Assembly (NCBI GenBank): GCA_963742035.1
Contig: CAVUKH010000007.1
Location: 620,001-684,000, forward strand
Source: Bog-473 sp963742035
GTDB lineage: Bacteria > Actinomycetota > Acidimicrobiia > Acidimicrobiales > RAAP-2
Length of the DNA stretch: 64,000 bases
Direction of reading: 5' to 3'
In this document: positions 19,705-27,812 of the stretch, piece by piece
How the letters are laid out: each line of letters starts with the position of its first letter
How positions within the stretch are numbered: the stretch's first letter is position 1
Notes under the pieces: model-generated
What the model saw: only the letters and a program-made list of their open reading frames with translations
What the model was told of the DNA's origin: nothing
Databases searched by the model: none
Translations under genes and position numbers: made by a program

Positions 19705-20845
19705 GAATGTCCTTTGTGAATCGGGTCAGGGGGCGGGCACCGTCCTCGGTCACCACCAAGGTGTCCTCGACGCGGACGCCGCCGTGCCCGGGGACATAGA
19801 CACCGGGCTCAACGGTGACGACGAAGCCGGGAGCGAGGATAGCAGTGCCCAATTGGCTGACTGTCGGAGCCTCGTGGATATCGAGGCCGACGCCGTGGCC
19901 GGTGCCGTGCTCGAAGCGCTCGGCCCAGCCGGCGTCCGCGATGATCTGACGGCAGACGTCGTCGACGTCCTTGACCCCGATTCCCGGCCGCACTGCGGCG
20001 GCGCCGGCCGCCTGGGACGTCTGGACGACGGAGAAGATGCGGGCCAGCTCCCCTTCGGGCTCCGCGTCCACGCAGAAGGTCCGGGTCATGTCCGAGCGGT
20101 ACCCCTCGAACATCGCCCCGAAGTCGACCACCACCGGGTCGCCCCCGCCGATGCGCCGGGGGCCGGGGTGGTGGTGGGGCTTGGCCGAGTTCTCCCCCGA
20201 GGCGACGATGGTGTCGAATGCCGTCCCCTCGGCTCCGCCGCGCCGCATGGCCGTGTCGAGCTCCAGCGCGAAGTGCTCCTCGGTGACCCCTTGGCTCATG
20301 AGCGGGAGCACCTCGAACAGGGCGGCGTCGGCAATGGCCGCCGCCCGCTCCATGCGGGCGATCTCGGCGGCGTCCTTACGCTCGCGTAGCGCCTCGACGG
20401 CGTTCGAGGTGGGGACGAGCGTGTCGGCGCCCAGGACATCGGCCCAGGCGCGCTGCCCACTCCAGGTGACGTTGCCCGCCTCGAGGCCGATTCGACCGGC
20501 GCCCGCACCCTGGAGCGCCGTGCGGGCCGCATCCCGTTGCTCGGCTCCGGTGCCGATCCTGACCTCGACCTCGGCCGCGCCGAATTGTCGCAATTGCTCA
20601 GCCGACTGCGTGCGGTAGCGGCCGTCGGTGGTCAGGACCGAAAGCTCCTTCGTCACGACAAGCACGGCGGCCGAACCCGAGAACCCGGTGAGATAGCGGA
20701 TGTTGGGAAGCGTCGTGACGACGAGGGCGTCGACATCGTGCTCGTCGAACGCGGCTCGCAGGCGGTCCAGCCGTCCCGTCACGCTGATCGGCGGCAGGGG
20801 TGCGGTGGCCGGCGTGTACGGGTTGGCACGGGCGGTGGTCGTCAC
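19685..20845 (-). CDS. pepQ: M24 family Xaa-Pro aminopeptidase/dipeptidase
   Basis: Cleaves peptides with a proline at the second position. 386 residues, with an N-terminal creatinase-like domain and a C-terminal pita-bread domain. The five metal ligands are visible: Asp in VVVDFGA, Asp in YRSDMTRTF, His in GTGHGVGLDIHE, Glu in VTVEPGVY and Glu in VRVEDT. GTG start just 3 bases after aroQ ends. Its location before efp, the polyproline elongation factor, is conserved in many Gram-positive bacteria. Confidence 0.93.
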   Translation of the reverse strand: MTTTARANPYTPATAPLPPISVTGRLDRLRAAFDEHDVDALVVTTLPNIRYLTGFSGSAAVLVVTKELSVLTTDGRYRTQSAEQLRQFGAAEVEVRIGTGAEQRDAARTALQGAGAGRIGLEAGNVTWSGQRAWADVLGADTLVPTSNAVEALRERKDAAEIARMERAAAIADAALFEVLPLMSQGVTEEHFALELDTAMRRGGAEGTAFDTIVASGENSAKPHHHPGPRRIGGGDPVVVDFGAMFEGYRSDMTRTFCVDAEPEGELARIFSVVQTSQAAGAAAVRPGIGVKDVDDVCRQIIADAGWAERFEHGTGHGVGLDIHEAPTVSQLGTAILAPGFVVTVEPGVYVPGHGGVRVEDTLVVTEDGARPLTRFTKDIHGSLDQ

Positions 20846-20848
20846 GAC

Positions 20849-21289
20849 TCAGGATCCCTTCAGTAGTGCGGCTGCGGCGTCGATGGCGAGCTCGTAGCCG
20901 AGGCCGCCGAAGCCCGCGATGATCCCCGACGCCACCGGGGCCAGAACCGACGTGTGCCGGAAGGGCTCCCTTGCCGCGGGGTTTGACAGGTGCAGCTCGA
21001 CGACGGGCCCCTCGAAGGCGGCCACCGCGTCGTGCAGTGACCACGACGTGTGGCTCAGTGCGCCGGCGTTGACCACCAGCGCATCGACACGGTCGCGCGC
21101 GTTGTGCACGGCCTCCACGAGGTCACCCTCGTGATTCGTCTGCAGGTGCTCGAGCTCCAGCCCGTGGCGCCTCGCCGCCGCTTCGGCCCGCGCCACATGC
21201 ATGGCCAGGGTGTCCGCCCCGTAGACGTCCGGCTCCCGTTCCCCGAGCAGATTCAGGTTGGGGCCCGAGAGCAGGAGGACCAGGCTCAT
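20849..21289 (-). CDS. aroQ: Type II 3-dehydroquinate dehydratase
   Basis: Third step of the shikimate pathway. 146 residues, the normal type II length. Motifs: SGPNLNLLGEREPDVYG (with catalytic Arg and Tyr), QTNHEGDLV, VVNAGALSHTSW and the catalytic His in ELHLSNP. ATG overlaps the aroB stop as ATGA. Confidence 0.96.
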   Translation of the reverse strand: MSLVLLLSGPNLNLLGEREPDVYGADTLAMHVARAEAAARRHGLELEHLQTNHEGDLVEAVHNARDRVDALVVNAGALSHTSWSLHDAVAAFEGPVVELHLSNPAAREPFRHTSVLAPVASGIIAGFGGLGYELAIDAAAALLKGS

Positions 21290-22326
21290 GTGCGGGCACC
21301 CATGGCCGCCAGGGTAGCGACCACGTCGGCCCTCGCCACACCGCGTACCGGCTCGACACCACGCGGGCCGTCCAGCACGAACGTCAGGTCCTGCTGCGCC
21401 TTCTTGTCCCGCTCCATGAACGCGAGGAGCTCCACCGCCTCCGCGTCTCCCGGCAGGTCGGTCGACAGGTCGAAGCTGCCCACGACCCTCCGGTGCTCCT
21501 CGACGCGGTCGGACGAGATGCGGCCGAGTCGCTCCGCCAGGAGGGCGGCGAAGAGGATCCCGACGGCCACCGCTTCGCCATGCCGCAGGTCCCAGTCGGG
21601 GTGGTCGGCCCCGGCGGCCGCCTCGAGCGTGTGGGCCAAGGTGTGCCCGTAGTTGAGGATCATGCGGCGGCCACCCTCGCGCTCGTCCTCGGCGACCACG
21701 GCCGCCTTGATGCCGGCACAGCGGGCCACCTGTTCCTCGATCGGTTGATCGGCCGTGGGGGCGTCGCCCAGGAAGGCGTACTTGGCGATCTCGCCCCGGC
21801 CGCAGGCCCACTCACGGGGGGGCAGGGAGGAGAGGGTCTCGGTGTCGCACAGCACGGCGTTGGGTTGCCAGAACGCGCCGACGAGGTTCTTGCCCTCCGG
21901 CAGGTTGACACCGGTCTTGCCGCCTATGGCTGCGTCGACCTGGGCCAGAAGTGACGTGGCCACGTTCACGTAGGCCGTCCCCCGATGGTAGGTCGCAGCC
22001 GCGAATCCGCCGACGTCGGTGACGATGCCACCCCCGACGGCGATGACGACATCGGCTCGCGAGAGTCCGGCCCGGGCGAAGCGCCGTGCGAGCTCCTCCA
22101 CCGTGGCCAGCGTCTTGGCCCCTTCCCCGTCGGGGATACGACAGACCTGGAAAGGTACGCCGGGATCGATTCCCTCCACCCACCCCGCGTCCTGGATCGA
22201 TTGTTGCGTCACGATCACGGCCGTCTTGGCCGTGGGAGGCAGGAAGCGCGCCACCTCGTGGCGGGCCCCCGGGCCGACGAGCACCGGGTAGGAGCGCTCG
22301 GCCAGGTCGACGGAGAGTGCGTGCAC
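21286..22326 (-). CDS. aroB: 3-dehydroquinate synthase
   Basis: Second step of the shikimate pathway, NAD- and zinc-dependent. 346 residues; NAD-binding GGGIVTDVGGFAAATYHRG, KTGVNLPEGKNLVGAFWQP and the metal-binding Glu/His in GEIAKYAFL, LNYGHTLAHTLE and LRHGEAVAVG. GTG start, 15 bases after aroK. Confidence 0.97.
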   Translation of the reverse strand: MHALSVDLAERSYPVLVGPGARHEVARFLPPTAKTAVIVTQQSIQDAGWVEGIDPGVPFQVCRIPDGEGAKTLATVEELARRFARAGLSRADVVIAVGGGIVTDVGGFAAATYHRGTAYVNVATSLLAQVDAAIGGKTGVNLPEGKNLVGAFWQPNAVLCDTETLSSLPPREWACGRGEIAKYAFLGDAPTADQPIEEQVARCAGIKAAVVAEDEREGGRRMILNYGHTLAHTLEAAAGADHPDWDLRHGEAVAVGILFAALLAERLGRISSDRVEEHRRVVGSFDLSTDLPGDAEAVELLAFMERDKKAQQDLTFVLDGPRGVEPVRGVARADVVATLAAMGART

Positions 22327-22341
22327 CGAAGCCTCCGGCCG

Positions 22342-22923
22342 CTACCGGGACTGGCCCGGGGTGGGCGTCGTGTCGGGGGTGGTGCCGGGGGTGGTGCCGG
22401 CCTCCACCTCGGCCGCCGCGTCCATGGCGTCGACGATCCGGTCCGCCACGGTGGGCGGGGAGAGGTCGTCGACGTCGAGGACGAGGTCGGCCACTTCTGC
22501 GTAGAGCGGGGCGCGCACGGCGCTGAGGCGTTGCACGGCCTCGGCCGGGTCGTCGCCCAGCAGCGGCCGGCCGGCACCGTCTCCCACCCGTGCAGCCAAC
22601 GTCTCGGGCCGCGCCCTGAGCCAGACGACGATGCCGCCGGCGGCGATGAGCCGGCGGTTGTGCTCGCTCAGCACGGCGCCGCCGGCTACGGAGACCACCG
22701 ACGGCGCGGGCTCCGCGCAGGCCGCACGAAGCACCTCTGCCTCGGCCCGGCGAAACGCCGCTTCACCGTCGCGGGCGAAGAGGGCGGGCACCGTCAGCCC
22801 CGTGGCCGACTGGACGTCGGCGTCGGAATCCCGGTAGTTCCATCCGAGCCGCCGGGCGAGGAGCTGCCCGGTCGTCGTCTTGCCGGCGCCCATCATCCCG
22901 ACGAGCAGGATGCGGGGGGTCAT
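22342..22923 (-). CDS. aroK: Shikimate kinase
   Basis: Phosphorylates shikimate. P-loop GMMGAGKTTTG, shikimate-binding DSDADV and GGAVLS, and the lid RPLLG are present. 193 residues, with a C-terminal tail rich in Gly-Thr-Pro (TTPGTTPDTTPTPG) that is absent from typical 170-residue enzymes and is encoded by imperfect GGGGGTGGT-like repeats. ATGA overlap with aroC. Confidence 0.95.
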   Translation of the reverse strand: MTPRILLVGMMGAGKTTTGQLLARRLGWNYRDSDADVQSATGLTVPALFARDGEAAFRRAEAEVLRAACAEPAPSVVSVAGGAVLSEHNRRLIAAGGIVVWLRARPETLAARVGDGAGRPLLGDDPAEAVQRLSAVRAPLYAEVADLVLDVDDLSPPTVADRIVDAMDAAAEVEAGTTPGTTPDTTPTPGQSR

Positions 22924-24137
22924 CTGGCGGCGCTGTCGGAGCCGACGTCGGCTGACGGATTTCCCACCGCAGAAGACGGCGTCGACCCGAGCGCCGCCAC
23001 GAAACCGTCGCGGTTGCGCACCAGCTCGGCCAGTGAGTCGCCACCGAATTTCCGCAGCGCCTCCGTGGCCAGCACGAGCGCGGTCATCGACTCGGCGACC
23101 ACTCCCATGGCCGGCACGGCCGTGACGTCGGTGCGCTCGCGGAAGCTCACCGTCGACTCCTTGGTGACCACATCGACCGTCTCGAGCACGGGCCGGTTCA
23201 GGGTGGCGAGTGGTTTCATGGCGACCCGTGCCACCAGGAGCGCGCCGTTGGAGATGCCGCCTTCGATCCCCCCCGCCCTGTCGGTCGGACGGACGTAGCC
23301 CTCGGCCTCGTCGTACCGGATGGCGTCGTGCGCGTCGGAACCGCGGCGTGCGGCATTGTCCCACCCCTCGCCGATCTCGACCGCTTTGACCGCCTGGATC
23401 GACATCAGGGCCTGCGCCAGGTTGGCGTCGAGCTTGCGATCCCAGTGCACGTGACTGCCGAGGCCGACCGGGACGCCGTAGGCCAGGACCTCAGCGATGC
23501 CACCCAGGGAGTCACCGACCTTGGCGGCCGCCTTCACGGCTGCGACCATGGCCTTCTCCCCCGTCGCATCGAAGCACCGCACGGCGCTGGCGTCGACGGC
23601 GTCGAGATCGCTCGGTCCGGGCCGGGTGGCCCCGGGGTCGGTGGCCGCCTCCCCCAGTGCCACGATGTGGCTGACGATGGAGACTCCGAGATGGTGCAAC
23701 AGCAGCTTGGCCAGCGTGCCGGCGGCGACGCGGGCGGCGGTCTCACGGGCCGAGGCCCGTTCCAGCACGTCACGGGCGTCCTCGAAGCCGTACTTGAGCA
23801 TGCCGGGAAGGTCGGCGTGCCCCGGGCGCGGTTGGGTCAGCACCGTGGAGGGGGCGCCCGGCTCGGGCGACATCTCTTCCGTCCACTTCGGCCATTCGGT
23901 GTTGGCGATCTCTATGGCCACCGGCGAGCCCAGCGTGCGACCGTGCCTGATGCCGCCGACCAGCGAGATTTCGTCCGCCTCGAAGCGCATCCGGGGTCCC
24001 CGCCCGTAGCCGAGCCGGCGGCGGGCCAGCTCAGTGGCGATGTCAGAGGCCTCGACGGGCAACCCGGCTGGAAGACCCTCGACGATCACGACCAGCGCGC
24101 GACCGTGAGACTCCCCGGCGGTCAGAAAGCGCAGCAC
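22920..24137 (-). CDS. aroC: Chorismate synthase
   Basis: Last step to chorismate, FMNH2-dependent. 405 residues; GESHGRALVVIVEG at the N-terminus, the RRxGYGRG motif (RRRLGYGRGPRM), RPGHADLPGMLKYG with catalytic His, and ERASARETAARVAAG. It is the first gene of the long minus-strand array. A TAGCGT box ends 6 bases before the GTG start, so the transcript is probably leaderless. Confidence 0.97.
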   Translation of the reverse strand: MLRFLTAGESHGRALVVIVEGLPAGLPVEASDIATELARRRLGYGRGPRMRFEADEISLVGGIRHGRTLGSPVAIEIANTEWPKWTEEMSPEPGAPSTVLTQPRPGHADLPGMLKYGFEDARDVLERASARETAARVAAGTLAKLLLHHLGVSIVSHIVALGEAATDPGATRPGPSDLDAVDASAVRCFDATGEKAMVAAVKAAAKVGDSLGGIAEVLAYGVPVGLGSHVHWDRKLDANLAQALMSIQAVKAVEIGEGWDNAARRGSDAHDAIRYDEAEGYVRPTDRAGGIEGGISNGALLVARVAMKPLATLNRPVLETVDVVTKESTVSFRERTDVTAVPAMGVVAESMTALVLATEALRKFGGDSLAELVRNRDGFVAALGSTPSSAVGNPSADVGSDSAAR

Positions 24138-24143
24138 ACAGCC

Positions 24144-24149
24144 ACGCTA
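24144..24149 (-). promoter_or_regulatory. -10 box for aroC (leaderless)
   Basis: TAGCGT on the minus strand, 6 bases before GTG 24137. With initiation 6-8 bases after the box the mRNA would start at or next to the start codon. No clear -35. Confidence 0.6.
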
Positions 24150-24208
24150 CCGGAATGGCACCGCCGTCCCGGGCCCCTGTGGACCCTCGGTCCGCCGTTT
24201 CCGAAGGC

Positions 24209-24868
24209 CTATTCGTAGAAGGGGTTCTCGCCGCTGCCGTGGTCGGTGACGTCCAGCACGCGCGTGAGCTCGGGCACCTCTTCGAGCAGCGTCGTCTCGA
24301 TGCCCTGCCGGAGTGTCATCTGCGACATGGCGCAGCCCTGGCAACCGCCCGAGAGCCGCAGGTAGGCGCTGCCGTCCTCGTCGTTGATGGCCACCAGGTC
24401 GGCCCGTCCGCCGTGGCTGGCGATGGAGGGGTTGACCGCCTGCTCCAGCACCGCGACGACCCGCAGGGCAAGAGGACTCGTGATGCCCTTGGCCAGCACC
24501 TCGGGCGGCACGCCCGGCGAGACCTCTTCGGGCGTCGGCACGTTGGGGTTGACCAGCACGAGGCCACCACCGTCGGCCTCCGACCACTCGAGCCGGGCAC
24601 CCCGGAGACGATCGATGCTGCCGGACGGGATGACGATCTCGAGATCATCCTGGACGTGGCGAGCGTCGCCGTCGTCAGCGTCGGAGACGGCCTGGAAGTA
24701 GAGGTCGTAGATGAAGGATCCCTCCTGCACGCCCCGCACCTCGAGCCAGAGCGCCAAGCTGGCCGGGTCCGGTTCCTGACCGATCGCGTCCCGCACAATC
24801 TTGTGCGCCTCGGGGGTGAGCGTGACGACGGGCATGGTCGTCTGGAGATCGTCAGTAGTCGTGGCCAT
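24209..24868 (-). CDS. nfuA: NfuA-like Fe-S cluster carrier
   Basis: Carries and delivers [4Fe-4S] clusters. 219 residues: an N-terminal A-type (IscA-like) domain that has lost its cysteines (residues ~10-110) and a C-terminal NifU domain with the cluster-binding CxxC in GGCQGCAMS. This two-domain layout matches E. coli NfuA. No isc/suf genes are in the window. Leaderless start predicted from the TAGACT box. Confidence 0.9.
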   Translation of the reverse strand: MATTTDDLQTTMPVVTLTPEAHKIVRDAIGQEPDPASLALWLEVRGVQEGSFIYDLYFQAVSDADDGDARHVQDDLEIVIPSGSIDRLRGARLEWSEADGGGLVLVNPNVPTPEEVSPGVPPEVLAKGITSPLALRVVAVLEQAVNPSIASHGGRADLVAINDEDGSAYLRLSGGCQGCAMSQMTLRQGIETTLLEEVPELTRVLDVTDHGSGENPFYE

Positions 24869-24875
24869 GAACGCC

Positions 24876-24881
24876 AGTCTA
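24876..24881 (-). promoter_or_regulatory. -10 box for nfuA (leaderless)
   Basis: TAGACT on the minus strand, 7 bases before ATG 24868; fits the same leaderless arrangement as aroC and divIVA. Confidence 0.6.
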
Positions 24882-25220
24882 CGGCCTGGTGCCTGGGCAG
24901 CGGCCCCACAGGCAGCGCCTCCTTGGGATGGCCCGCCGGATGGTCGGATTGACCAGCTCCGGAGGGTCCGGCGGCCCGGTCGGCCGCCCGGCACGACGGG
25001 TCGGGGCCGGGGTGCTGCATTCTCCGTGGCATCGAGGTTCGAAACGGACTACCTTGCGCAGCGGGGGTGACGGCGGTCAGTGACACGAGGCCTTCGCCAC
25101 GGATTGACCGTCCGGAAGTTCGACGCACGTCGCGGTCGGGCCCGGGCTCGATTCCTCCCCCTGAGGACTTCGGGTCCGGGCCACAGACCGCGGTCCGACA
25201 ATCCATTTGCGTGCACCCTG

Positions 25221-25226
25221 TAACGT
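25221..25226 (+). promoter_or_regulatory. -10 box for the cysteine-rich gene (leaderless)
   Basis: TAACGT, 8 bases before GTG 25235. It supports this GTG, rather than an upstream codon, as the start. Confidence 0.55.
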
Positions 25227-25234
25227 GCCTGGCC

Positions 25235-25996
25235 GTGGCCACGACACCAACTGACTCACACGAATGGATCAGCTTCGAGGACGACGAGGAGGAGCGCACG
25301 TGGGTCTTCGACGTGACGTTCTTGACGAGCAACTGGACCTGCATCTTCGGTAACGGGTGCCAAGGAGTGCTCACGGGGCCAGCACCCGAGCTGGTCCAGG
25401 GCTGCTGCAGCTACGGCGCCCACCTGGTCAACAAGAAGGACGCCCGGAGGGTCGAGAAAGCGGCCGCCACCCTCACGCCGGAGGAGTGGCAGAACCACGG
25501 GACCAAGAAGAACGTGATCCACGTCAACAAGTCCGGCGAGACCGTGACCCGGCTGGTCGATGACGCCTGCATCTTCCTCAACAAGCCCGGGTTCGCCGGC
25601 GGCGTCGGCTGCGCCTTTCACATCGCAGCCGCCAACCGGGGTGTCGACCACATGACGCTCAAGCCCGAGGTGTGCTGGCAGCTGCCTTTGCGCCGGGAGG
25701 ATGCCGTCGATGACGACGAGGGGCATGTCACTTCGGTCATCAGGCAGTGGGACCGCCGACACTGGGGCAAGGGCGGGCGCGAATTCCACTGGTGGTGCAC
25801 CGAGTCACCCGACGCGTTCGTCGGATCGAGACCCGTGTACCGGGAGATGCAGCCCGAGCTCACGGCGATGGTCGGCAAGAAGGCCTACGACCATTTCGTG
25901 GAACTGGTGGAGGAGCGTGACCAACTCCGAACGAAAGGTGTGGCACTCCCCCATCCGGCTGTGCGGAACCGCCCGGACGACGGGGCGGCCAGCTAG
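25235..25996 (+). CDS. Cysteine-rich protein of unknown function (YkgJ/DUF3109-like cluster)
   Basis: 253 residues. About nine cysteines are arranged as in metal-chelating 'cysteine cluster' proteins: TCIFGNGCQG, QGCCSYGAH, DDACIFLN, GVGCAFH, PEVCWQ and HWWCTE. Trp-rich segments flank them and there is no signal peptide or membrane segment. I cannot assign a reaction; zinc or iron binding is inferred from the cysteine pattern. It is transcribed away from nfuA and ends tail-to-tail with the next gene, overlapping by 4 bases. Confidence 0.75.
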   Translation: MATTPTDSHEWISFEDDEEERTWVFDVTFLTSNWTCIFGNGCQGVLTGPAPELVQGCCSYGAHLVNKKDARRVEKAAATLTPEEWQNHGTKKNVIHVNKSGETVTRLVDDACIFLNKPGFAGGVGCAFHIAAANRGVDHMTLKPEVCWQLPLRREDAVDDDEGHVTSVIRQWDRRHWGKGGREFHWWCTESPDAFVGSRPVYREMQPELTAMVGKKAYDHFVELVEERDQLRTKGVALPHPAVRNRPDDGAAS

Positions 25997-26199
25997 TCGT
26001 TCAACGGGTCGTCGTCCGCGACGGCGCGGGTCGGCATGGAGCCGAGGATACGGTCGTACTGGTCCTCTTCGGCCAGACACCATGACGCGTGGACGTCATC
26101 TGGCTCTGCTCCACACTCGGCACATCGTCCCGTCGACTCGGTCGACGATCGCTTCAGACTGCGCGCTTCCTCGAAGCGCCGATGGCGTCCCTTTTTCAC
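25993..26199 (-). CDS. Small zinc-ribbon-like protein, unknown function
   Basis: 68 residues. A strongly basic N-terminus (MKKGRHRRFEEARSLKRS) is followed by four cysteine/histidine positions in CAECGAEPDDVHASWC and an acidic C-terminus. GTG start with a strong AAGGAG six bases upstream supports translation. Tail-to-tail 4-base overlap with the cysteine-rich gene. Possibly a nucleic-acid-binding accessory protein, but that is only from charge and the CxxC pair. Confidence 0.6.
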   Translation of the reverse strand: MKKGRHRRFEEARSLKRSSTESTGRCAECGAEPDDVHASWCLAEEDQYDRILGSMPTRAVADDDPLND

Positions 26200-26420
26200 G
26201 AGAACTCCTTGTCACACGGTCCGCATCCTGGCGTTCCGCCCCCTTACGGCCGGACCGTACGGGCCAGATCGACCGTCTGCTCATTGTAGTGGTTGCGGGC
26301 GACATGCCCGCCCTGGCGCAGGTCAGGACGGATCCGGGGTGACGGGGGCGGTCCGATTCGGCACCGGGCGACAGGACGCGGCCTCGGGTGCGAGTCGTCG
26401 CTCGGGGACCGGACACCCTC

Positions 26421-26426
26421 TACGCT
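26421..26426 (+). promoter_or_regulatory. -10 box for the 80-residue gene (leaderless)
   Basis: TACGCT, 7 bases before ATG 26434. Confidence 0.55.
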
Positions 26427-26433
26427 GAGCGCC

Positions 26434-26676
26434 ATGCCTGGGTTCGACCCGCAGGAGATGGTCGCCCGGTTCCGGGCCCGGGCCGAGGCCGTCCGGACAC
26501 GTGGGATGCCACCGATTGAGGGGCCCGAGCGGCAGCGCTTTCGCGAGCAGGCCCAGCGGGACTTCTCGGACTTCGCCATGATCGGTGACGCCGAGGCCGA
26601 GCTGGTCGACGGGATCCTGACCTTGCGCATCGACCTGCGCCCACCGGAAGAGTCGGGCGGGGGCTCTTCGGACTGA
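26434..26676 (+). CDS. Small protein of unknown function
   Basis: 80 residues, soluble. Begins PGFDPQEMVARFRARAEAV with a likely amphipathic helix and continues to FSDFAMIGDAEAELVDGILTLRIDL, a probable strand-rich end, then a Gly/Ser tail. I do not recognise the family. ATG 26434 is chosen because a TACGCT box lies 7 bases upstream. It converges on the flavin reductase gene with two hairpins between them. Confidence 0.6.
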   Translation: MPGFDPQEMVARFRARAEAVRTRGMPPIEGPERQRFREQAQRDFSDFAMIGDAEAELVDGILTLRIDLRPPEESGGGSSD

Positions 26677-26682
26677 GGTCGG

Positions 26683-26730
26683 GCCGGGGCATGGCCCGGC
26701 GCGGGTGCCGCGGCGGGCCCGGTCGGCCCG
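26683..26730. terminator. Tandem hairpins between convergent genes
   Basis: Two perfect 6-bp stems: GCCGGG/CCCGGC with a 6-base loop (26683-26700) and CGGGCC/GGCCCG with a 5-base loop (26714-26730). They fill the 63-base gap between the 80-residue gene and the flavin reductase gene, so a bidirectional terminator is plausible, although neither has a U-tract. Confidence 0.5.
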
Positions 26731-26739
26731 TCAGGCGTG

Positions 26740-27297
26740 TCAGCCGCCGTAGTGCATGCGGGTGTCCTCCATGCGCAAGACCTCTGCGGGCTCTCCACCT
26801 ACCGCGACGACCTCCCCGACACACCAGGTGTGGCTGCCCAAAAGATCCGCGCTCGTCAGGCGGCAGTCCAGGTACCCCGCGGCCGACGCCAGCACCGGGC
26901 GACGGTCCGGTCCGACCTCCGACACCGGTTGGCCCGACAGGACGAGGCTGCCCCCGTCAGGGTGACGCTCCACCTCCTCGACGGGCTTCACGAAACGGCG
27001 TACCACGTCCCGATCGGTGCGGGCGAGGAGTGAGACGCTGAACCCCCCGCCGGCCGCGACCAAGCGGGCCGTCACCGAGTCGCGCTCGAGCGCGACGCCC
27101 ACGAGCTTGGGCTCCACGCAGACCTGCACCACGAGGTTCGCCGTCATGAGGTTGATCTCGTCGCCGGCGCGACTCCCGATGAGGTAGAGGCCGGTCGGGA
27201 ACGCCCACAGAACTCGACGTCGGTGCCGGTCGAGGTTGCTGTCATCGGTGGCGCTGTGGTCGAGGTCGCTGTCGTCGGTGCCGCTGTTCTTGGTCAT
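26740..27297 (-). CDS. Flavin reductase family, FMN-binding protein
   Basis: 185 residues with a split-barrel flavin reductase-like fold: FPTGLYLIGSRAGDEINLMTANLVVQVCVEPKLVGVALERDS-type core (residues ~30-75), SVSLLARTD, and the DCRL/SHTWCVGEVV segment. The first ~25 residues are acidic (repeated Thr-Asp-Asp-Ser) and probably disordered. It starts by ATGA overlap with the lipoprotein gene, so it is the third gene of the tyrS operon. NAD(P)H:flavin oxidoreductase or a partner of a two-component monooxygenase; substrate unknown. Confidence 0.8.
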   Translation of the reverse strand: MTKNSGTDDSDLDHSATDDSNLDRHRRRVLWAFPTGLYLIGSRAGDEINLMTANLVVQVCVEPKLVGVALERDSVTARLVAAGGGFSVSLLARTDRDVVRRFVKPVEEVERHPDGGSLVLSGQPVSEVGPDRRPVLASAAGYLDCRLTSADLLGSHTWCVGEVVAVGGEPAEVLRMEDTRMHYGG

Positions 27298-27812
27298 CCG
27301 AAGATCCCTCCGATGCCCGAATTCCCGGTATTGCCTGACGTCGTCGTTGTCACCGGCGTCTTCCCGTCGATCTGGCGGATGCGCTGGAGCGCCTGCTGGT
27401 AGAGCGCCTCCGCCTTGATGGCGTTCCGCTCGGACTGGGCCAGGAGCCTCTTGTTGCTCGTGCCCGCGTTGTAGCACTGGTTCGCTGCGGTGCCTTCGAG
27501 CCCATAGGCCTGGGTCAGGAGGGCTGTGACGTCAGGATCGGGTGAGGGCAGGCTCGAGTTGGCCATCTCGGCATCGTTGAGGAGCGTGCCACACGCCGCG
27601 TGCACCGCGCCCGTCCCGTTGGGCACGTCCTTGGGCACCCGGGCGTTGTCGGCCACGAGCGTGCCGATGTCCTCCCCCAGGGAGGTTCCGGTGACCCAGA
27701 CCGACATGCGATGCGGGGCCGAGCCCCGCTGATCCTCGCCGGCGCACGAGGTGAGGGTGACGGCGCATCCGGTGATGAGCACGAGGGACATGACGAGGAA
27801 GCGACGCCTCAT
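27294..27812 (-). CDS. Predicted lipoprotein, unknown function
   Basis: 172 residues. N-terminal RRR followed by a hydrophobic run and two candidate lipoboxes, ITGC (Cys16) and LTSC (Cys23); LTSCAGED is the more typical cleavage context. The mature part has two further cysteines (AACGTL, NQCYN) that could form a disulfide outside the cell, then a helix (LAQSERNAIKAEALYQQALQRI) and a Thr/Gly-rich tail. Starts by ATGA overlap with tyrS. Confidence 0.7.
   Translation of the reverse strand: MRRRFLVMSLVLITGCAVTLTSCAGEDQRGSAPHRMSVWVTGTSLGEDIGTLVADNARVPKDVPNGTGAVHAACGTLLNDAEMANSSLPSPDPDVTALLTQAYGLEGTAANQCYNAGTSNKRLLAQSERNAIKAEALYQQALQRIRQIDGKTPVTTTTSGNTGNSGIGGIFG

Larger units (their letters stand above)
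24869..25234. other. Intergenic region between nfuA and the divergent cysteine-rich gene
   Basis: 366 bases between divergent starts. It contains the -10 boxes listed for both genes, one at each end. I see no credible ORF, RNA gene or strong inverted repeat in the middle ~330 bases; the frame of the downstream gene stays open back to 25067 but that part lacks coding character. Confidence 0.6.
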
